This document shows, piece by piece, positions 12,575 through 26,546 of a DNA stretch of 64,000 nucleotides. The position numbers were made by a program, and so were the translations under genes. This stretch comes from Panulirus ornatus (lineage: Eukaryota; Arthropoda; Malacostraca; Decapoda; Palinuridae): positions 13,844,807 through 13,908,806 of the forward strand of contig NC_092228.1 of NCBI RefSeq assembly GCF_036320965.1. Direction: 5' to 3'. A model generated the notes under the pieces. That model was not told the origin of the DNA. It ran no database searches and saw nothing but the letters and a program-made list of their open reading frames with translations. The stretch's first letter is position 1, and the number at the start of each line of letters is the position of its first letter.

Positions 12575-12925
12575 GTTAGTTCTTTTGTGCTGTTCTACTT
12601 TGGTTTCAGCTCCCGAGAGCTGGCTCTATGCTCAACTCCACCATTAGCTACACTATGCGGCAACTGAAAAGCCAGAGTCAGTTAATTACTATGTGGCTGT
12701 TGGTAAATTCGTCGCGAGAACGTGGTCTGTTTTTTTTCTTAAGAGTCTCAAACTCTCTCGTGTCTCGTCTAAAGACGATGACCTGTCCACTTCTAAATGG
12801 CAGGCTCCCTACCTCTTCAGGTCTCTAACACTTCTTTATTGTTTCTTTTATTTAAAAGCTGTCGTTCAGGGCAAGGCCTCCATAAGGATTTCTGTCCATG
12901 ACTGTAGCTTCTAACATAAAAGGAA
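12575..12925 (+). mobile_element. Jockey-like retrotransposon C-terminal end and 3' UTR
   Basis: This fragment matches the last part of the element at 1-624, sharing CTTTGGTTT..CTCCCGAGAGCTGGCT, TTACTATGTGGCTGTTGG and the tail TGACTGTAGCTTCTAACATAAAAGG. The frame is broken. The tail is A-rich, consistent with the natural 3' end. Confidence 0.7.

Positions 12926-14190
<1,265 letters not shown>

Positions 14191-14268
<78 letters not shown>
14191..14268. repeat. (TA)n microsatellite
   Basis: About 39 TA units, directly following the GC-rich module. Confidence 0.98.
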
Positions 14269-14894
14269 TTTTTGGGCACTATTCGCTTGAGGTTACGCTG
14301 TGAAAAGTCCTCGTTAGCAAACTTTGTCAAGAGTACAATTTCGTCAAAGAAAAAAAATCCATCATTTCCCTGCTATGAATTGTAGCGCAACAGTGAAACT
14401 TCATGAGCACAAGGTGAAAATATTCTTGTGGTCATACTTAATTACCTTACTGCCCCAGGAGCCCCTTCCTTCTATTGCTAATTTTAACAATATATTTATA
14501 AACAGGTAAACATAAAATCGCGCACGTTACTACTCCTAATACATAATTCAAAGCCTCTTGCTTTGTTACTGAATCTTTCCAAATTTTACATATTTTCAAT
14601 CTAATATACAGGTAAGAGCTCTAATACACTGTCCTTCATTTCCTAATATCCGAATCACTTCTTCGTAAGCCAGAGTTCCTCCTCCATGTGTCATAATCCT
14701 CAGCATATATTAAGATAAAAGTTTCAAGTTGCTGTGGTTTGGAGAACTCCAATACGGGAACAAAATAGGTAATATGTTTTGAACCGATTCACTGACAACA
14801 ATTATCGTCACTAAAGTTAGGGTAGCAGGAAGATTTCACTGCTATCCAAATTGTGTAAGTATATACCTGGCGTAAATTTCGGGGTGTTTCTACC
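14269..14894. other. No gene seen; AT-rich stretch
   Basis: Short motif-free ORFs only. Confidence 0.55.
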
Positions 14895-15000
14895 CACACA
14901 GCTCGGGCTAAGGCCAAGCTGCCTGGATGGAGCGTCGGTTGACCAAACTATTGGAAGCCATGGCCCACAGGATCAACGCATCCACTATAGACCGGCTGGA
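14895..15000 (+). repeat. Dispersed repeat with GGTTGACCAAAC core, copy 3
   Basis: It reads CTCGGGCTAAGGCCAAGC, then CGGTTGACCAAACTATTGG, then AAGCCATGGCCCACAGG, parallel to the reverse complement of 11539-11617 and to 6900-6975. Confidence 0.5.
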
Positions 15001-16809
15001 ATTATGCTGCATAGTTTTGGTGGCGGGTGGTTCGGTTATTTTCTCCTATAGTGCCTATCGCAAACTTTGCTTAAACTAACACTTTATATTCTTCCATCCC
15101 TGCCGTGTTAACAGAAAAAGAAAAAAAAATTCTTGAGGGCAAGTTTTGGTTCATGCCTTCTATGATTTTTCAGGTGTAAATGATGATGCATCTCTCCCGT
15201 CCGCGTTCCTGTGTGATTTCAGGCATTCCCAATTGTTCATCTTTACCGTGTCAATACTGGTTTGAGTTCTCTCAGTATTACATTTACATATCCTTCCGCA
15301 GACGTCATCTGATTAACAACATTACTTACGTAAAACACCATCTTTTAATTTAGTTTGAGGGGATACTCAACTATGAATGTGCACAGTCATAACTTAAGTA
15401 CACCTGCAAACAGAACACAAACAGTGGGCCAGACTTCTGACGTTCAGACTAACATCTAACCTCGTTTTCCAACCCTTGAACCCACGCATACGCTAGATAC
15501 GTCCTCATGCACGGTCAGTTATTGATCACACAATCCCTCGCTATCAGTATATTCATTCTACCATTGTGTAACTCTTTGAGACCCCCTTTACCGTAAGCTT
15601 GAACGACACACTTTACGTGCGCCGTATCAAGGTCATAACGGCTGTGTTACGTGTGGCCACCTAGCGGCCAGCAACATGCACGCCGTGACTAAATTACACC
15701 CATGAGCTCCTTTAACCTTCAGTCACAGGGAATTCATACGGCCTCGTGTCGACTTAAAAAAAGGGGGAGTAAATAACCCTCATGATGGAACAGTTCCTGA
15801 AGGGTGCACCAGAAAAGTGAGATAGAGGGTAGTGGTTATGGGAGGGGGAGGGGTTGTGTGATCACGACCCCGAGACGAGTATACTCGCCTTCTTTCTGCA
15901 ACTCTCACAATCCCCCTCCTCACCATTCCTTCGACAGGTTGTATGTGTATTTTGTATCCTCTATTGCGCCACCGCCCACATGATGGATGGGAGTGTACAA
16001 ATAAATACACCGAATGTTGGGGTAAAAACCAAATTCAGATTCTTTTTCCTTCAACTCTCCTCCGATGCATACACCCTCTCCTTGTGCCATGCCGTGAGAG
16101 AAGGGAGCATCAAGGACAGTCGTGACCACCTGGAGGCGGGGGCTTCAGACTCATGAACCTCAACTTACACTTGACACCGCCTCACTAACCAAGGCCCGGT
16201 GGACAACGTGAGCTGTGCTCATTTCATTCAAGATCCCTAATAATATTAGACAGATGAGCTGAGTAAACATAGGAGGAGCGATGAATATTCCAATAATGTT
16301 ACCGAGGGCTAAACCACTTCTTACAAACTTTTAAAAATGGACTAGACTCTTAAGACAGAACTCAAAAGGCGTGAGAATGAACACATATACATCATGAAAA
16401 CACACGAATACACCACAAATAACCAGGATTCAACCCATAACGGCTCTATCCCAGCGGCCTTGTTTATTTGTCCTAAAACAAATAAATGCAAGCAATGTTA
16501 TGTTTTACACGATAATGGCGAGCCAGAAACAACTCACAAACACTAACATGAATTACAAGAGGAAAAAATAAGTCCGTTTTTCAAGAACTTCACACGGCTA
16601 TACCTGGCTGGGATAATCGACGTTGAGAGAGGCTCCATCTTTAACCTTAAATATGTGACCTTGGAGGAACCAGCAGCCATGACAGCCATGAGAACTAATG
16701 GAATGTAGAAATGAGGCAGGTTGTGAAGGAAGAGATGGTAAAGGGATAGTCATGCCTAACATTCAACAGAAAGGGGTTGCTCATTCCTAAATGCAAGAAA
16801 ACCTTACAT
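15001..16809. other. No gene seen; non-coding stretch
   Basis: ORFs at 15780-16156 on both strands overlap each other and none carries a motif. No transposon could be assigned. Confidence 0.5.
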
Positions 16810-17535
16810 AATCCTAAGTATTACGGGTTTCAAGGCAAAATCATGCCTTCCTCAGTTGCTCCCCCCAAAAAGTACAGATTATGAAAAACTCATGTTAATG
16901 CGATATACAGACTCTACAAAAGCCTTTGACAAACATGACAAAGTCATAACGCACAAAATACGTAAAATCGTAATGAAGTTATGGAAATGGGATTAACACT
17001 CTACCGGATAAACTTCTCTCGTGTGATAACATCACTTTAAAGGCCAAGCGAAACTGCGGACTTTGAAATCGTATAAAAACCTGAACTACTGCGAACGGCT
17101 GAAAGTGCTGTAGCTGCCACACTCTCTCGAGCGAAAGGTGGAAAGACATACAGTACCGGTATCATAATCTACGCTTAAGAGAATCCTGAGCCGTAACCCC
17201 TACTGGCACGATAGGGACAGAACTACTGCAAAATACTAACACGGAAGCAGAACGGTGCAATACGTACCATAAAAGAAAGCTGTAAAAATCCGGGACTACA
17301 ACTTTAGTTGCCTGCGGCCATCAAAAATACTAAGGACCGTTAGATGCAGAAATTCGAAAAGGGAATGGATGGGTTACAAACTGACTGATTTGTGCCGGTA
17401 GCCACGGCAAACTTATTGTGCACCCCATACAAAGTGCACTAAACCAGCCAGGGACTTTGCTACGTTAGCCTGTTGATGATAACGTGCAACAACTGACCTG
17501 ATCATAAAATCAACAAGCCAGTCTGACCCTAGATC
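16810..17535 (+). mobile_element. CR1-like non-LTR reverse transcriptase fragment, decayed
   Basis: Frames near 16820-16990 read ITGFKAKSCLPQLL and then DSTKAFDKHDKVITHKI, a worn version of the QHGFR..SCLSQLL and LDFAKAFDKVDH motifs of CR1/jockey-group reverse transcriptases. After a gap, the C-terminal region reads YCERLKVLQLPHSLERKVER, the usual conserved tail after the palm, followed by KILRTVRCRNSKREWMG-like sequence. The palm GVPQG and YxDD segments are missing. The 3' flank GTGCACTAAACCAGCCAGGG also occurs in worn form at 21238-21270. Confidence 0.65.
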
Positions 17536-18253
17536 GAGATTTGTTGTTACAAAATAAATGAAGTACTCTGGTATACATTCACTTACCGACAGTCAAACAC
17601 CAATGAGGTTTGTAATGTTCAGGTTGAATGATCGACATGTGTGTCAGAGCTTGCATCAGAACGCCCGGTGTACATGCTCGTTTATTGATATGTTTGAATC
17701 TCTCCGGCATGGGAAGTGAAAATTAAAACCAGCACAGAATACTGAACACAACTCCCTCGTAAATGTAATGTAAACGACCTCGGAATAATATTGTACGATG
17801 ACCCTGCCTCAGCGGACGCAAGAGAACGTGTCTCATCCACTGGGTTTATCAAGGATTTGAGGTCCTGGGGGCCCAAATATCCCACTCCCCCTCCCTCTAC
17901 ACCGGCAGTTCTATGAAATTTGTAACGAAACCATATGCAATATAGAATTTTTAATGATTCATATAAGCATTACACATATCTATAATAGTAATTTTGACAA
18001 AATACGAAATATATGCAAATATTTTGTACCGTAGAAACAACAGCGTGTATTCAAACATGCGTCATTATTACAAGTTACATATGCTTTCAAAAGAAATGTC
18101 ATGACAAAAGGAGACATACTAACTTACATCAAACCCTCGAGATTTGAGTTTATCGTGATCAAACAGGTTAAATGACCACTCAAGTTTGCCTATATTGGAA
18201 AGCATAAAAGCTATGAAAATATATGGAAACTCAATCTTATTTTCAGGGCCCCT
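17536..18253. other. No gene seen; AT-rich stretch
   Basis: Short motif-free ORFs only. Confidence 0.55.
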
Positions 18254-18278
18254 AAATCATCAGGGCCCTGGATGATTT
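18254..18278. repeat. Short palindrome, 8-bp arms around AGGGCCCT
   Basis: AAATCATC at 18254-18261 pairs exactly with GATGATTT at 18271-18278. The loop itself contains the palindrome AGGGCCCT. Another CATGGGCCCTGGAA occurs near 18364. No function is implied. Confidence 0.8.
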
Positions 18279-18439
18279 AAGAAAGTAAGTTCCAGTCATG
18301 TTCAGGGTTCCCGAAGTTTATCTCGTCCTGGAATAACTGAAAGGAAGATAGATCTTTTAAATTTCATGGGCCCTGGAACAATACAAAGAAAACGGGATTC
18401 TCTCATATCCGCTCCACAAGTACTGGACCCTGAGATCTT

Positions 18440-19070
18440 CCCCACTTACCCAAACACTTGGCAGGCTGGTTACTACAGACCCTCAAAGCAAGAGGTAAAA
18501 CTAATGATGATGCTCACCAAAACACTAATACTCTCCCGACTAAATTACTTTTGTGTGCTAACACTGTCATTCAAAGAGGGCTTAAAACTGAATTACAATG
18601 TACAAAGATCTTTCACAATGAATTAGAAAATGTGCAAAGATCTTTCACAGCCTGTACTGACTCAAAATATCAAAATAATGGGAGCAAATTAAAACAAAGA
18701 GCCTGAACTTTGTGGAGCCTGCAAATGGAGGTAGATAATCATAATTTACCGTTGTAAAGTCCTGGAAGGCATGGTTTCCAATCTGCATTCGGAATTAGTT
18801 CCCTATTCGAACGACAGGTATGGAAGACTAAAATATTACCATACCAGTGAAATCAAAAGGTGCATTACATCCGGGGCTCAGAATAGTTTCAATCTCTGCC
18901 TATAGTAATTGCAAATGCCATGGACTGCATAAAGAAGTTATAAAAAAAAAAAGTGCAGGGCAAGCACAGGCTGCGGCGTCCAACAACAGTCAGCTGAGCA
19001 AAGAATCAACACAGCAAGTCTGCAAAATCGTTCTGGAATGAGCTACAGGAACATAAGTGACTCCAAAGCT
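18440..19070 (+). mobile_element. CR1-like reverse transcriptase C-terminal fragment
   Basis: Successive frames read AGWLLQTLKARGKTND, then LMMMLTKTLILSRLNYFC, then VQRSFT, then YRCKVLEGMVSNLHSELV, and finally KSFWNELQEHK. This is the order seen in the post-palm part of CR1-type elements (LGWILRTF, LILSRLDYC, VQRSFT, WKVLEGLVPN, FWNxL). Several frameshifts and stops show that it is dead. The catalytic core is absent. Confidence 0.7.
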
Positions 19071-21039
19071 ATTATACGATATGTGGGCTTGAACAATGTT
19101 GCCAGTACGATATTTGGATCGTCATAATGAAAAAAGGCAATTCTTTTTATAAATACAAATTTCTACACGTAGCTCTTTTTCTGTGAATAAATGAAAAATA
19201 GCGAAAATGATATCCACTCCATATCATCCTTCATAAGGTGATACTAATACTCATTCACAATAGGAACAGTTCAATGAATACAAATCAAACGTACGAAACA
19301 AAAATATTCATCTAACGAAATCATCAATGAGTATATAAAAACACTGTGAGCGAATATACTGCGAACGATCTTCGACAACACACAGTTCCCCAGACATACC
19401 AGAAATCCCACCAGCCACACCCCATGTAGAGTACATGAATACCGTTTACCTTCGGCAGCGTCCATGAATTAAACTGGTCCATAGAACTGACGAAACGCTA
19501 GCTGGGATCAAGCGGTGGCCACCACCCATTCCATTCAAGGATGTGTCCATCACGGGTGGCTCTTATAAGTGAGCACGGCGTCCATAAGTAGACGAGCCCC
19601 TCCCCTGGTCCCGGCTGAAGAAGAGGCTTGGGCAAAGAAACAGGCAGGAAATGGGCGTAAACAGCCACGATAATGAGATCAAAGAGTAGAGCTGCTAGGA
19701 ACATGGTTTCGGTAACAAAGAATGAAAGTGAGTGTAACTAGGTCCAACACCAAGTGATTATAACGGAGGGAGTGGAAGCTAATGCTGACAATAATAGTTT
19801 CAGCTATTTCACAGCCGAAATATGAACTTCAGGAATGGGAGGCTAAATATCGAAGACTGCGAGTTTCAGACTGGTGATCTTCACATCATTACAAGCAGGT
19901 GTCGAAAAACTACGTAAATACCTGTAGGATATACTAAGCCAACAGAATCGAGCAGCAGACTTTACTGAAAGTTTAAAACACTTTGCTCATATTGAGGCAA
20001 CGATTCCAAAGTACTTGCACTTTTGATTCAAAACATGGGGTCTCTAGGTACCATGGTTGGACCGTGAAACAAAACAAACAAGCGCACAACGTGCAGTAGC
20101 TTAAATCCTTGTCCAGATTTTGAAGTATCTTCACTCAAAATTTGGGGCCGTCTGGGTGCTACAGTTCGACTGAGAGAGTAACGCAGAAAGACTTAAAAAG
20201 TATGTTAGATAAAATCAATAAATAAGAATGATGTATAGTATCCTCAAATTAACTGGGGCTAATTCCCTAACTCATATCGGTGAAGACTCATCAGTCTTTT
20301 ATGTAATGCCAAGTAAAATTCACGTTTAATCTATATATCATGTAGCTACACGAAACAGTTTCCTGGATCTTCTTGAAGTACATAATAGTGAGTCTTGATC
20401 TTCCCTTGAATAGGATGATAAATATTCTGACCTTTACCACATCATATTCCACTCTGCTTCTCAAGTCCCGATGCTTGGCACATACCTCATAAACGCAACC
20501 ATATTCGGTAGGGCCATAATGGTCCTGTTCATCATCGCAAGTCTCGACAGACGACGTCTAATCCGCGTTCTTAGTATCTTATCCAGGTTGGTGTGAAGAG
20601 ATGTTTCTATTAACACTCCCTCTTCTTCACATTATTAGTTCACAAATGATATGCAGTTAGAAGGCTGATCATTTCCAACGTGGAAAGAAACACCACTTGT
20701 AAGAAAACGGCTTTACACTTTTTTCTACTTTTGAAATCACAAAACATCACATTAAAGAGAAAAACAAACGAGGGACAGGATGCCCTAACAACGAAGAGCC
20801 AGGCTCTAAATCAGTTCGCTGTCATTTAACTTCCCTGGCCTGACTGCCAATGTGCTAAGCTGTAAAACCACAGTTCAATCTACTTTGCCGGATGTGCACG
20901 GACTAGGATAAAAACTTTGCTGTCATTCAACTTCGCTGGGTATCGCTGACATATAGACCTCTACTGAAAAAAGCCCAGCGGATTGTCAAGTTCTCATGCT
21001 ACCAACACTGATTACAATCAAACAAAAAGAGGAATGATA
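19071..21039. other. No gene seen; non-coding stretch
   Basis: No ORF longer than about 70 codons occurs and I can place no repeat family here. Confidence 0.55.
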
Positions 21040-21420
21040 TTAGCTAATCTACAAAGTTTTTGGAATGAGCTACAAAACGAAATCTTCAAAAGAAGCTTTA
21101 GAGAAAAAAAAAAAAAAGCATCTCAAGTATGAATAAAAACAGCAGATCAAAACTGCTAAATACAGCTTATAAGTCTTACAAGTATAATAAATTATTCTGT
21201 GGAGAAACCTAAGTGCCAGGAAAAGTACTTACAATGTGTGCTAGACCAGCCACAGCCTCACTAGCAAAGGAGGAACAAAGCCATGGACTATCTACAGAAT
21301 ACTCTTTGAACAAAGCAGTTTGGTCACAGATCGGATAAGCCTCCGAAACCATCGTAAGGTGATCATAGTATGTTTAAGACCTTTGACTGTAACCCTATAA
21401 ATTCAAGGACGGCACCAATA
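21040..21420 (+). mobile_element. CR1-like retrotransposon tail, low-confidence fragment
   Basis: The frame at about 21048-21125 reads LQSFWNELQNEIFKRSF, sharing SFWNELQ with the fragment at 18440-19070. The sequence beyond, GTGTGCTAGACCAGCCACAG, resembles the 3' flank at 17436-17460. The A-run at 21102-21117 interrupts it. Confidence 0.45.
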
Positions 21421-24400
21421 AAATGTGAGTATAAAATACCAATAAAATAGGAAAATGTATCTAAACTTCACTCCTGTAAACGGAATATACAATAGCTGAC
21501 CACGCCTGAAACAGCAAGTTGTTGAACCGGCAAGAACCAGTCACCGACCCCATTTCCAAACATACCTTCTCTGTCCCTCAGGCCCACATCTTGTCAGCAA
21601 TAAATCAGAGTCCCTCTGAGGCAGATTGTTCTGAAATTTGGTAGCTTACTTCATACGATATTAAAATGCACATCCTAATCCCAGTTCAATAAATGTTACT
21701 AAGTCGGGGATACTCGTATTCTGAAACTGTTGTCTTATCAGTAAGTTCACATTTATCGTAATTTGTATCCATCCACACGGCAGTTAGCCTGCGGCAATCC
21801 GTTCTGAAAAAAATTGCAATTTATTTCTTACAAATAAGCATAAACATCGATATTTAAATCGGTTCGTCCCAAAACCAAACGTAGGAACTTTACCCCCCTA
21901 CCCCTTGAGCACACATGCATACCGTTCAACCCTTTAAGCCCCCTTTTCAAAACAGTCCGTAAATTGTCGTTCAGGCTGAGAGAGTTTTATTGTACTGGGA
22001 GCAACAACCATATTCCATTAAAGTCTTTAGACTGTTCATGCATTTTTACTTTCAAGTTAAATCTTCAAGCTCAAGAGATTACTCTCCCCTACAGCCACTT
22101 ACCAAACATATACGGCATTTTTTAAACTAACCTCACTTGGCCAATACGGACATTCAAACGTTGAAAGGACGCGAAAATTTACTATCTTACAATAGGAGTT
22201 AGAAGAAAATGTAATATCAGTAATGTTCCAGACACTTCACAGCATGCCTCCAATTTCTACTTAAAGCGCATGCTCTTATAACTACAGTGTTCTGTCCCTC
22301 ATCTCTCCTTCCCCACCAGGTGACCAGGTGTGCTAATATCGACCAGGGGTACATCAACGGCTCCAGTTTCATATGACTTCCGCTGGCTCCCGTTCCACCC
22401 ATCATCACATCTTTAACTGCTGACTACCTTGCCTCGAGGTGAATCATATAACCAACTCGGAAAGAATCACATTAGTTCCATAAAAGCATCCATGCCAAAT
22501 CTCGGATGCTCTTGTCATATAACTGCTTACTGTACGTTCGATCCCCATCTAACGTTACGTATCATTTCTGGTCGGGGGCACATTCACTTAAAGGAGGGAG
22601 AAACTATATGCAAACAATATCATCTCGATCAGTCAGAATCCAGCTTAATACATGATTGGATGGTTTAGTGAGCTTTAGGTCTATAGAGTCAGCGATAATA
22701 AAGGCAACGGCGTTGTCAAAAGCATAACCACCAACGGCTTTAATGTTCATTTTGTGGATTTAAAGATATCGTAGTAACGCACGCACTAATGTAACAAAAA
22801 CGTTTTCATAAATAACTTTATACTCACAACGCAGAAAACTACTATCATCTAAAAAGACAAGAATCAATCGCCTTCACTCACGCGCAGGCACAGGAAAATA
22901 ACTTGTTTGAGGATGAAACGAATAAAAACAAGGAAAACAAGTTTAAATACATTTGCTCATCCATATACGTCGGTCCGAGAAGCAATTAGCCATTCATCAT
23001 GTTTAAATCAATCTTGTTACATTAAAAAAAAATCAAAGAATAGCCCAAGCCAACCCACTAAAGACACCAGCAATAATCAGTAAACTACATTAACCATCGC
23101 TTTCGGTTATACTCTCCTCATTTAGCAACCCGAGTGTACGTACCTTAATCGTATTTTTTCTATTTTCAGCATTTGGCTTCAGATTACTATCATCATTATC
23201 ATAATCATCCGCAGTAGTAGGAGTAGTACTACTACTAGAAGCAAAGTACTGCGAAGCAAAAAGTGAATAAACATTAAGGTAGGTAAGGATAGTCGTTTGC
23301 GAAGCCGTAAAGATTTGAAGCTTGAGGAGTTTCGAGTTGAACCAGTGCAGTTAAGGGTGGAGGCTGGGGCGTGGGCAGGAGGGAGAGACCCCAACACTGC
23401 CCCATCCCTGTTCCTTGCTCGACACCCCTGAATCAGCTCAAACCCGTCCAACAAGTGGGGGAAACGCGGTCCACTTTACAACCCAAGTAAGCACCCACCT
23501 CGGCAATATCAGGTGAAATGGTACTATAACGCTACTCAGTTTTCAGTGTTTTCTTAACATATTCCATGCACAAAAAAATACATGATTATACAAACGTCTA
23601 AAAAATATCAAACCAAATTCATTGTTGTACACATACGTATATCTAACTAAAACATTACACTGTTGATTATCACGTCCAGCTCCACAAAAGCATGTAGAAC
23701 TGGCGAGCTTCTTTGTCCCAGGCAGACTGTCACTTACCAGGTACACTTCCAAAGCCTCACAGAAAACGGTTATATACTTGCCACAAACTCACTCTCAGCT
23801 CAAACTGGTCATTATCTAATTCGTTACCATAATCACGTTTGGAAGTTATCACTCTATCAATTAGTCAATATCTCTATGATATTAGTCTTTAAAGATAATC
23901 CAGTTATTAGGCACTTCCGAACATCTTTACGCTTTTACAAAAGTTACTAATTAATCATTGTATACCTTAATATTAACGTGGCACCACTGTTGATTTAAAA
24001 AAAAGGTATTAATATTTAAAGTTACTGGGTCCACAGTCACTTAACCATAACGAGGTGGTAGAGGGAAATAACATATGCAGTCTGTTCTTGTTCACATGCA
24101 ATAAACAGTTCCTGTTGAATCACCAAAGCACATGTTCATATCACAACGTTCAAACCATTGTATATTACACTGTCAAGGAACTGCGTTGCATTATATACAA
24201 CAGGTTATTCCTGAGAATACCAGAAAACACGTAACGAACAAAGACAACAAAAATCTTGAGATAAGTTCGAGTAAAAACTTTTTAACACCAAAGTTCACCT
24301 TTGCTCACCACAGTGATTCAGCTGCGTATTTAACCACTTCAACACCATTTGATAGTATCCAGTATCAATACGAAAACATCACCGAAAACCTTCAATACCA

Positions 24401-24687
24401 ATCAAATTATCATGATGAACAACGTGAGCCAACACTGGTCAAACTTGGAGGCTCGTTGTACGGCTCCTCACCCGCTCACATCCAAACCACGACTGCCGCT
24501 GGAGACAATGTTTGGGAGGCTGCTCGTGGCGAGTTGCCATAGCGCATTTAAAATATTATATGTTCGGGGAATGTTTACAAGCAGTTTTACCTCTGCAATG
24601 GAGTATTCTTATTATATAATATTCAGGTAGTAAGGAGTCTCAAATGCGTTACGTAATGTGATTAGCTTCTGCCGCTATAGACAATGC
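21421..24687. other. No gene supported; AT-rich stretch
   Basis: The only longer frame is 24132-24542 (plus, 136 codons), whose last part turns GC-richer (VKLGGSLYGSSPAHIQTTTA). I could not tie it to a family, and it has no splice context. A run of GTAGTAGGAGTAGTACTACT near 23213-23232 is simple sequence. Confidence 0.5.

Positions 24688-24747
<60 letters not shown>
24688..24747. repeat. (TG)n/(TA)n microsatellite
   Basis: Four TG units run into about 25 TA units. Confidence 0.98.
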
Positions 24748-25259
24748 TAGTTATTTGAAATTCACTTAAAAGACAAGAAACCTTGATGTTAGCTAGCTTA
24801 GTTATGGATAAACAATGAAAACGAGCTCCCAAACTACCAAATAAATGAAGTACCACTGTTACGTCCGTCTTTTGACAAAACTCACGTAAAATATGGGATC
24901 GCACTACAAATAGATGTACCTGCTTGTTTTGTTATCCATAAATACAATAACGTTAAGGCTATATCCGAAAAGGTGATAGTGTGTTACGAACACCATCTGT
25001 TGCCCAGAATGTGAAACTCCGGCCATTCACGAGTAGATCCGTCCTTGCTTCTCCCGACACACACCTGGAAACTTGTGAAATTGGTAAGTTACAAATAATA
25101 ATCAGCATATATTGTTTGTACTCTTTATGTTAAAAATACTCATACAATGGTAGATATGTTCAATATTTATTGCGGGCAAACTGTATTTCTGCCTGTGACT
25201 TTGAGTTATGAACATGAAAGTAGACAATAGCACTTAAGAATTAAAGATACCAGATATCA
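24748..25259. other. No gene seen
   Basis: Motif-free AT-rich sequence. Confidence 0.55.
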
Positions 25260-25560
25260 AAAACAAAACGCCCTTTTCCACCTATCCAAAACGAGGTCCC
25301 TCAGGGTACTGTCCCGTTTCCTTCTCGCTTCCCTCTCTTTAACAACAATTTCCTTTCTTCAACACAGAACGATGAACTTACTGGCGACCAAACTCTGCAT
25401 TCTTCCACTCCCTCTAGTTCGATCTGCGACTAGTCTCCTCTCACCTTCCTCGATAAACTAGATCTAGACTTCAGCAGGATTTCCCCACCGTAGGCAGACG
25501 CTACCTGCCACTAAAATCTAATTACTACCCATCTCTCTCTAAAATCCCTCACACCTTTAT
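25260..25560 (+). mobile_element. Jockey-like reverse transcriptase palm fragment
   Basis: The plus frames read NEVPQGTVPFPSRFPLFNNN (a worn GVPQGSVLSPxLFxLFIND) followed by SSTQNDELTGDQTLHSSTPS, which covers the former FADDxTLHSS motif C. The catalytic DD is lost. It lies upstream, in the same orientation, of the C-terminal piece at 25975-26475. The two may be parts of one element separated by the SINE and (TA)n insertion. Confidence 0.65.
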
Positions 25561-25633
25561 CTTTTTTTTTTTTTTTTGCGTTGGAACAGACGGCATGGGT
25601 AATTAAGACCCAATGAAGGCCATCTCATTAACG

Positions 25634-25634
<1 letters not shown>

Positions 25635-25688
<54 letters not shown>
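25635..25688. repeat. (TA)n microsatellite at the SINE 3' end
   Basis: About 27 TA units directly abut the SINE-like sequence at 25689. Confidence 0.97.
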
Positions 25689-25690
<2 letters not shown>

Positions 25691-25835
25691 ATAGCCTGAG
25701 TCAGGTACCCATTTCACCGACCAACTCCACGAGGTGGATGAGCAGCTGGGATGAATGTGAACCAACTGCCATGACCAGGATTCGAACCTATGCGCTCGAC
25801 CGTGGGCGGCCCGTGAATGTGCTATCATTTGGCAC
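25689..25835 (-). mobile_element. tRNA-derived SINE
   Basis: On the minus strand there is a perfect RNA polymerase III B box, GGTTCGAATCC (25788 down to 25778). An A-box-like TAGCACATTCACGG lies upstream at 25824 down to 25811. After the tRNA-like head comes an unrelated body, then a (TA)n tail. A true tRNA is unlikely because no acceptor stem closes the head. SINEs of this design rely on a partner LINE for movement; which partner is unknown. Confidence 0.6.
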
Positions 25836-25888
25836 AGTTAACATACCTGGAATAGCCACAACTTAGCACGGTTAACATACCTGGAATA
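25832..25888. repeat. Direct duplication, 34-bp period
   Basis: GCACAGTTAACATACCTGG at 25832 recurs as GCACGGTTAACATACCTGG at 25866, each followed by AATA. It sits at the 5' edge of the SINE. Confidence 0.75.
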
Positions 25889-25974
25889 ACTAACATTTTA
25901 CCTTTCATACTATCATAGAAGCCTAACTTTACACAAATACCTAACCCAATGAGTCCTGTTCTGATGACACTCTT

Positions 25975-26473
25975 TCAAAAAGTTGCACCGATTATACTCA
26001 GGACTGATCCGTCCTTGTATTATTCTCACATTTGGGAAGATTCTATTCCTTACTAGACAGAGTAAAGTCCAAATTAGACTTACCAGCTCTCCCTGTTTGA
26101 CTCCAAAACTTTACCCAATTGCCCTGCGCCCCAGTTTTGGTTCACTCTCTTTTATAGACGTTACTTTGGTGTCTCCTCCCAAGAGCTGGCTGCTGAAGTG
26201 CTCCAGCTATTAGCTGGGGCACTTAAGCAACTCGAAGGTAAGGCGGTGTGATATCTGTTTGTTTCCGTTCACCACGAGGCTTTGAGATTCTTTACTCTCT
26301 CATGTCTTCCCTTTGCGGCCTGCCACTATTCTAATGGCAGGTTTGCAATTCCCAGAACTCGCAGAAATTTTTTCTTCTTACTCTTTCCTATCTTTAACCC
26401 AATTCATATTTCAGTTAAAGCCTAAATCGATTTGGACTTCTGTCTGTGACTGGATTCTTCATCAAAGATGTTT

Positions 26474-26475
<2 letters not shown>
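25975..26475 (+). mobile_element. Jockey-like C-terminal region and 3' UTR
   Basis: The frame opens LYSGLIRPC and continues LTFGKI, the worn form of YKGLIRPCMEYCSHIW found after the palm in jockey elements. It then follows the terminal domain shared with 1-624: TTCACTCTCTTTTATAGACG, CTCCCAAGAGCTGGCTG, and the tail GACTTCTGTCTGTGACTGGA. It ends at a (TA)n array. The frame is broken. Confidence 0.75.

Positions 26476-26477
<2 letters not shown>

Positions 26478-26543
<66 letters not shown>
26478..26543. repeat. (TA)n microsatellite at a retroelement 3' end
   Basis: About 33 TA units where the jockey-like fragment ends. Confidence 0.97.

Positions 26544-26546
<3 letters not shown>

Noticed and set aside
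24132..24542. 136-codon plus ORF
   Set aside because: The last third looks protein-like, but there is no family match, start context or splice support; left unannotated.
25778..25840. Possible tRNA gene from the GGTTCGAATCC box
   Set aside because: No acceptor or anticodon stem pairs around it; it fits a SINE head better.
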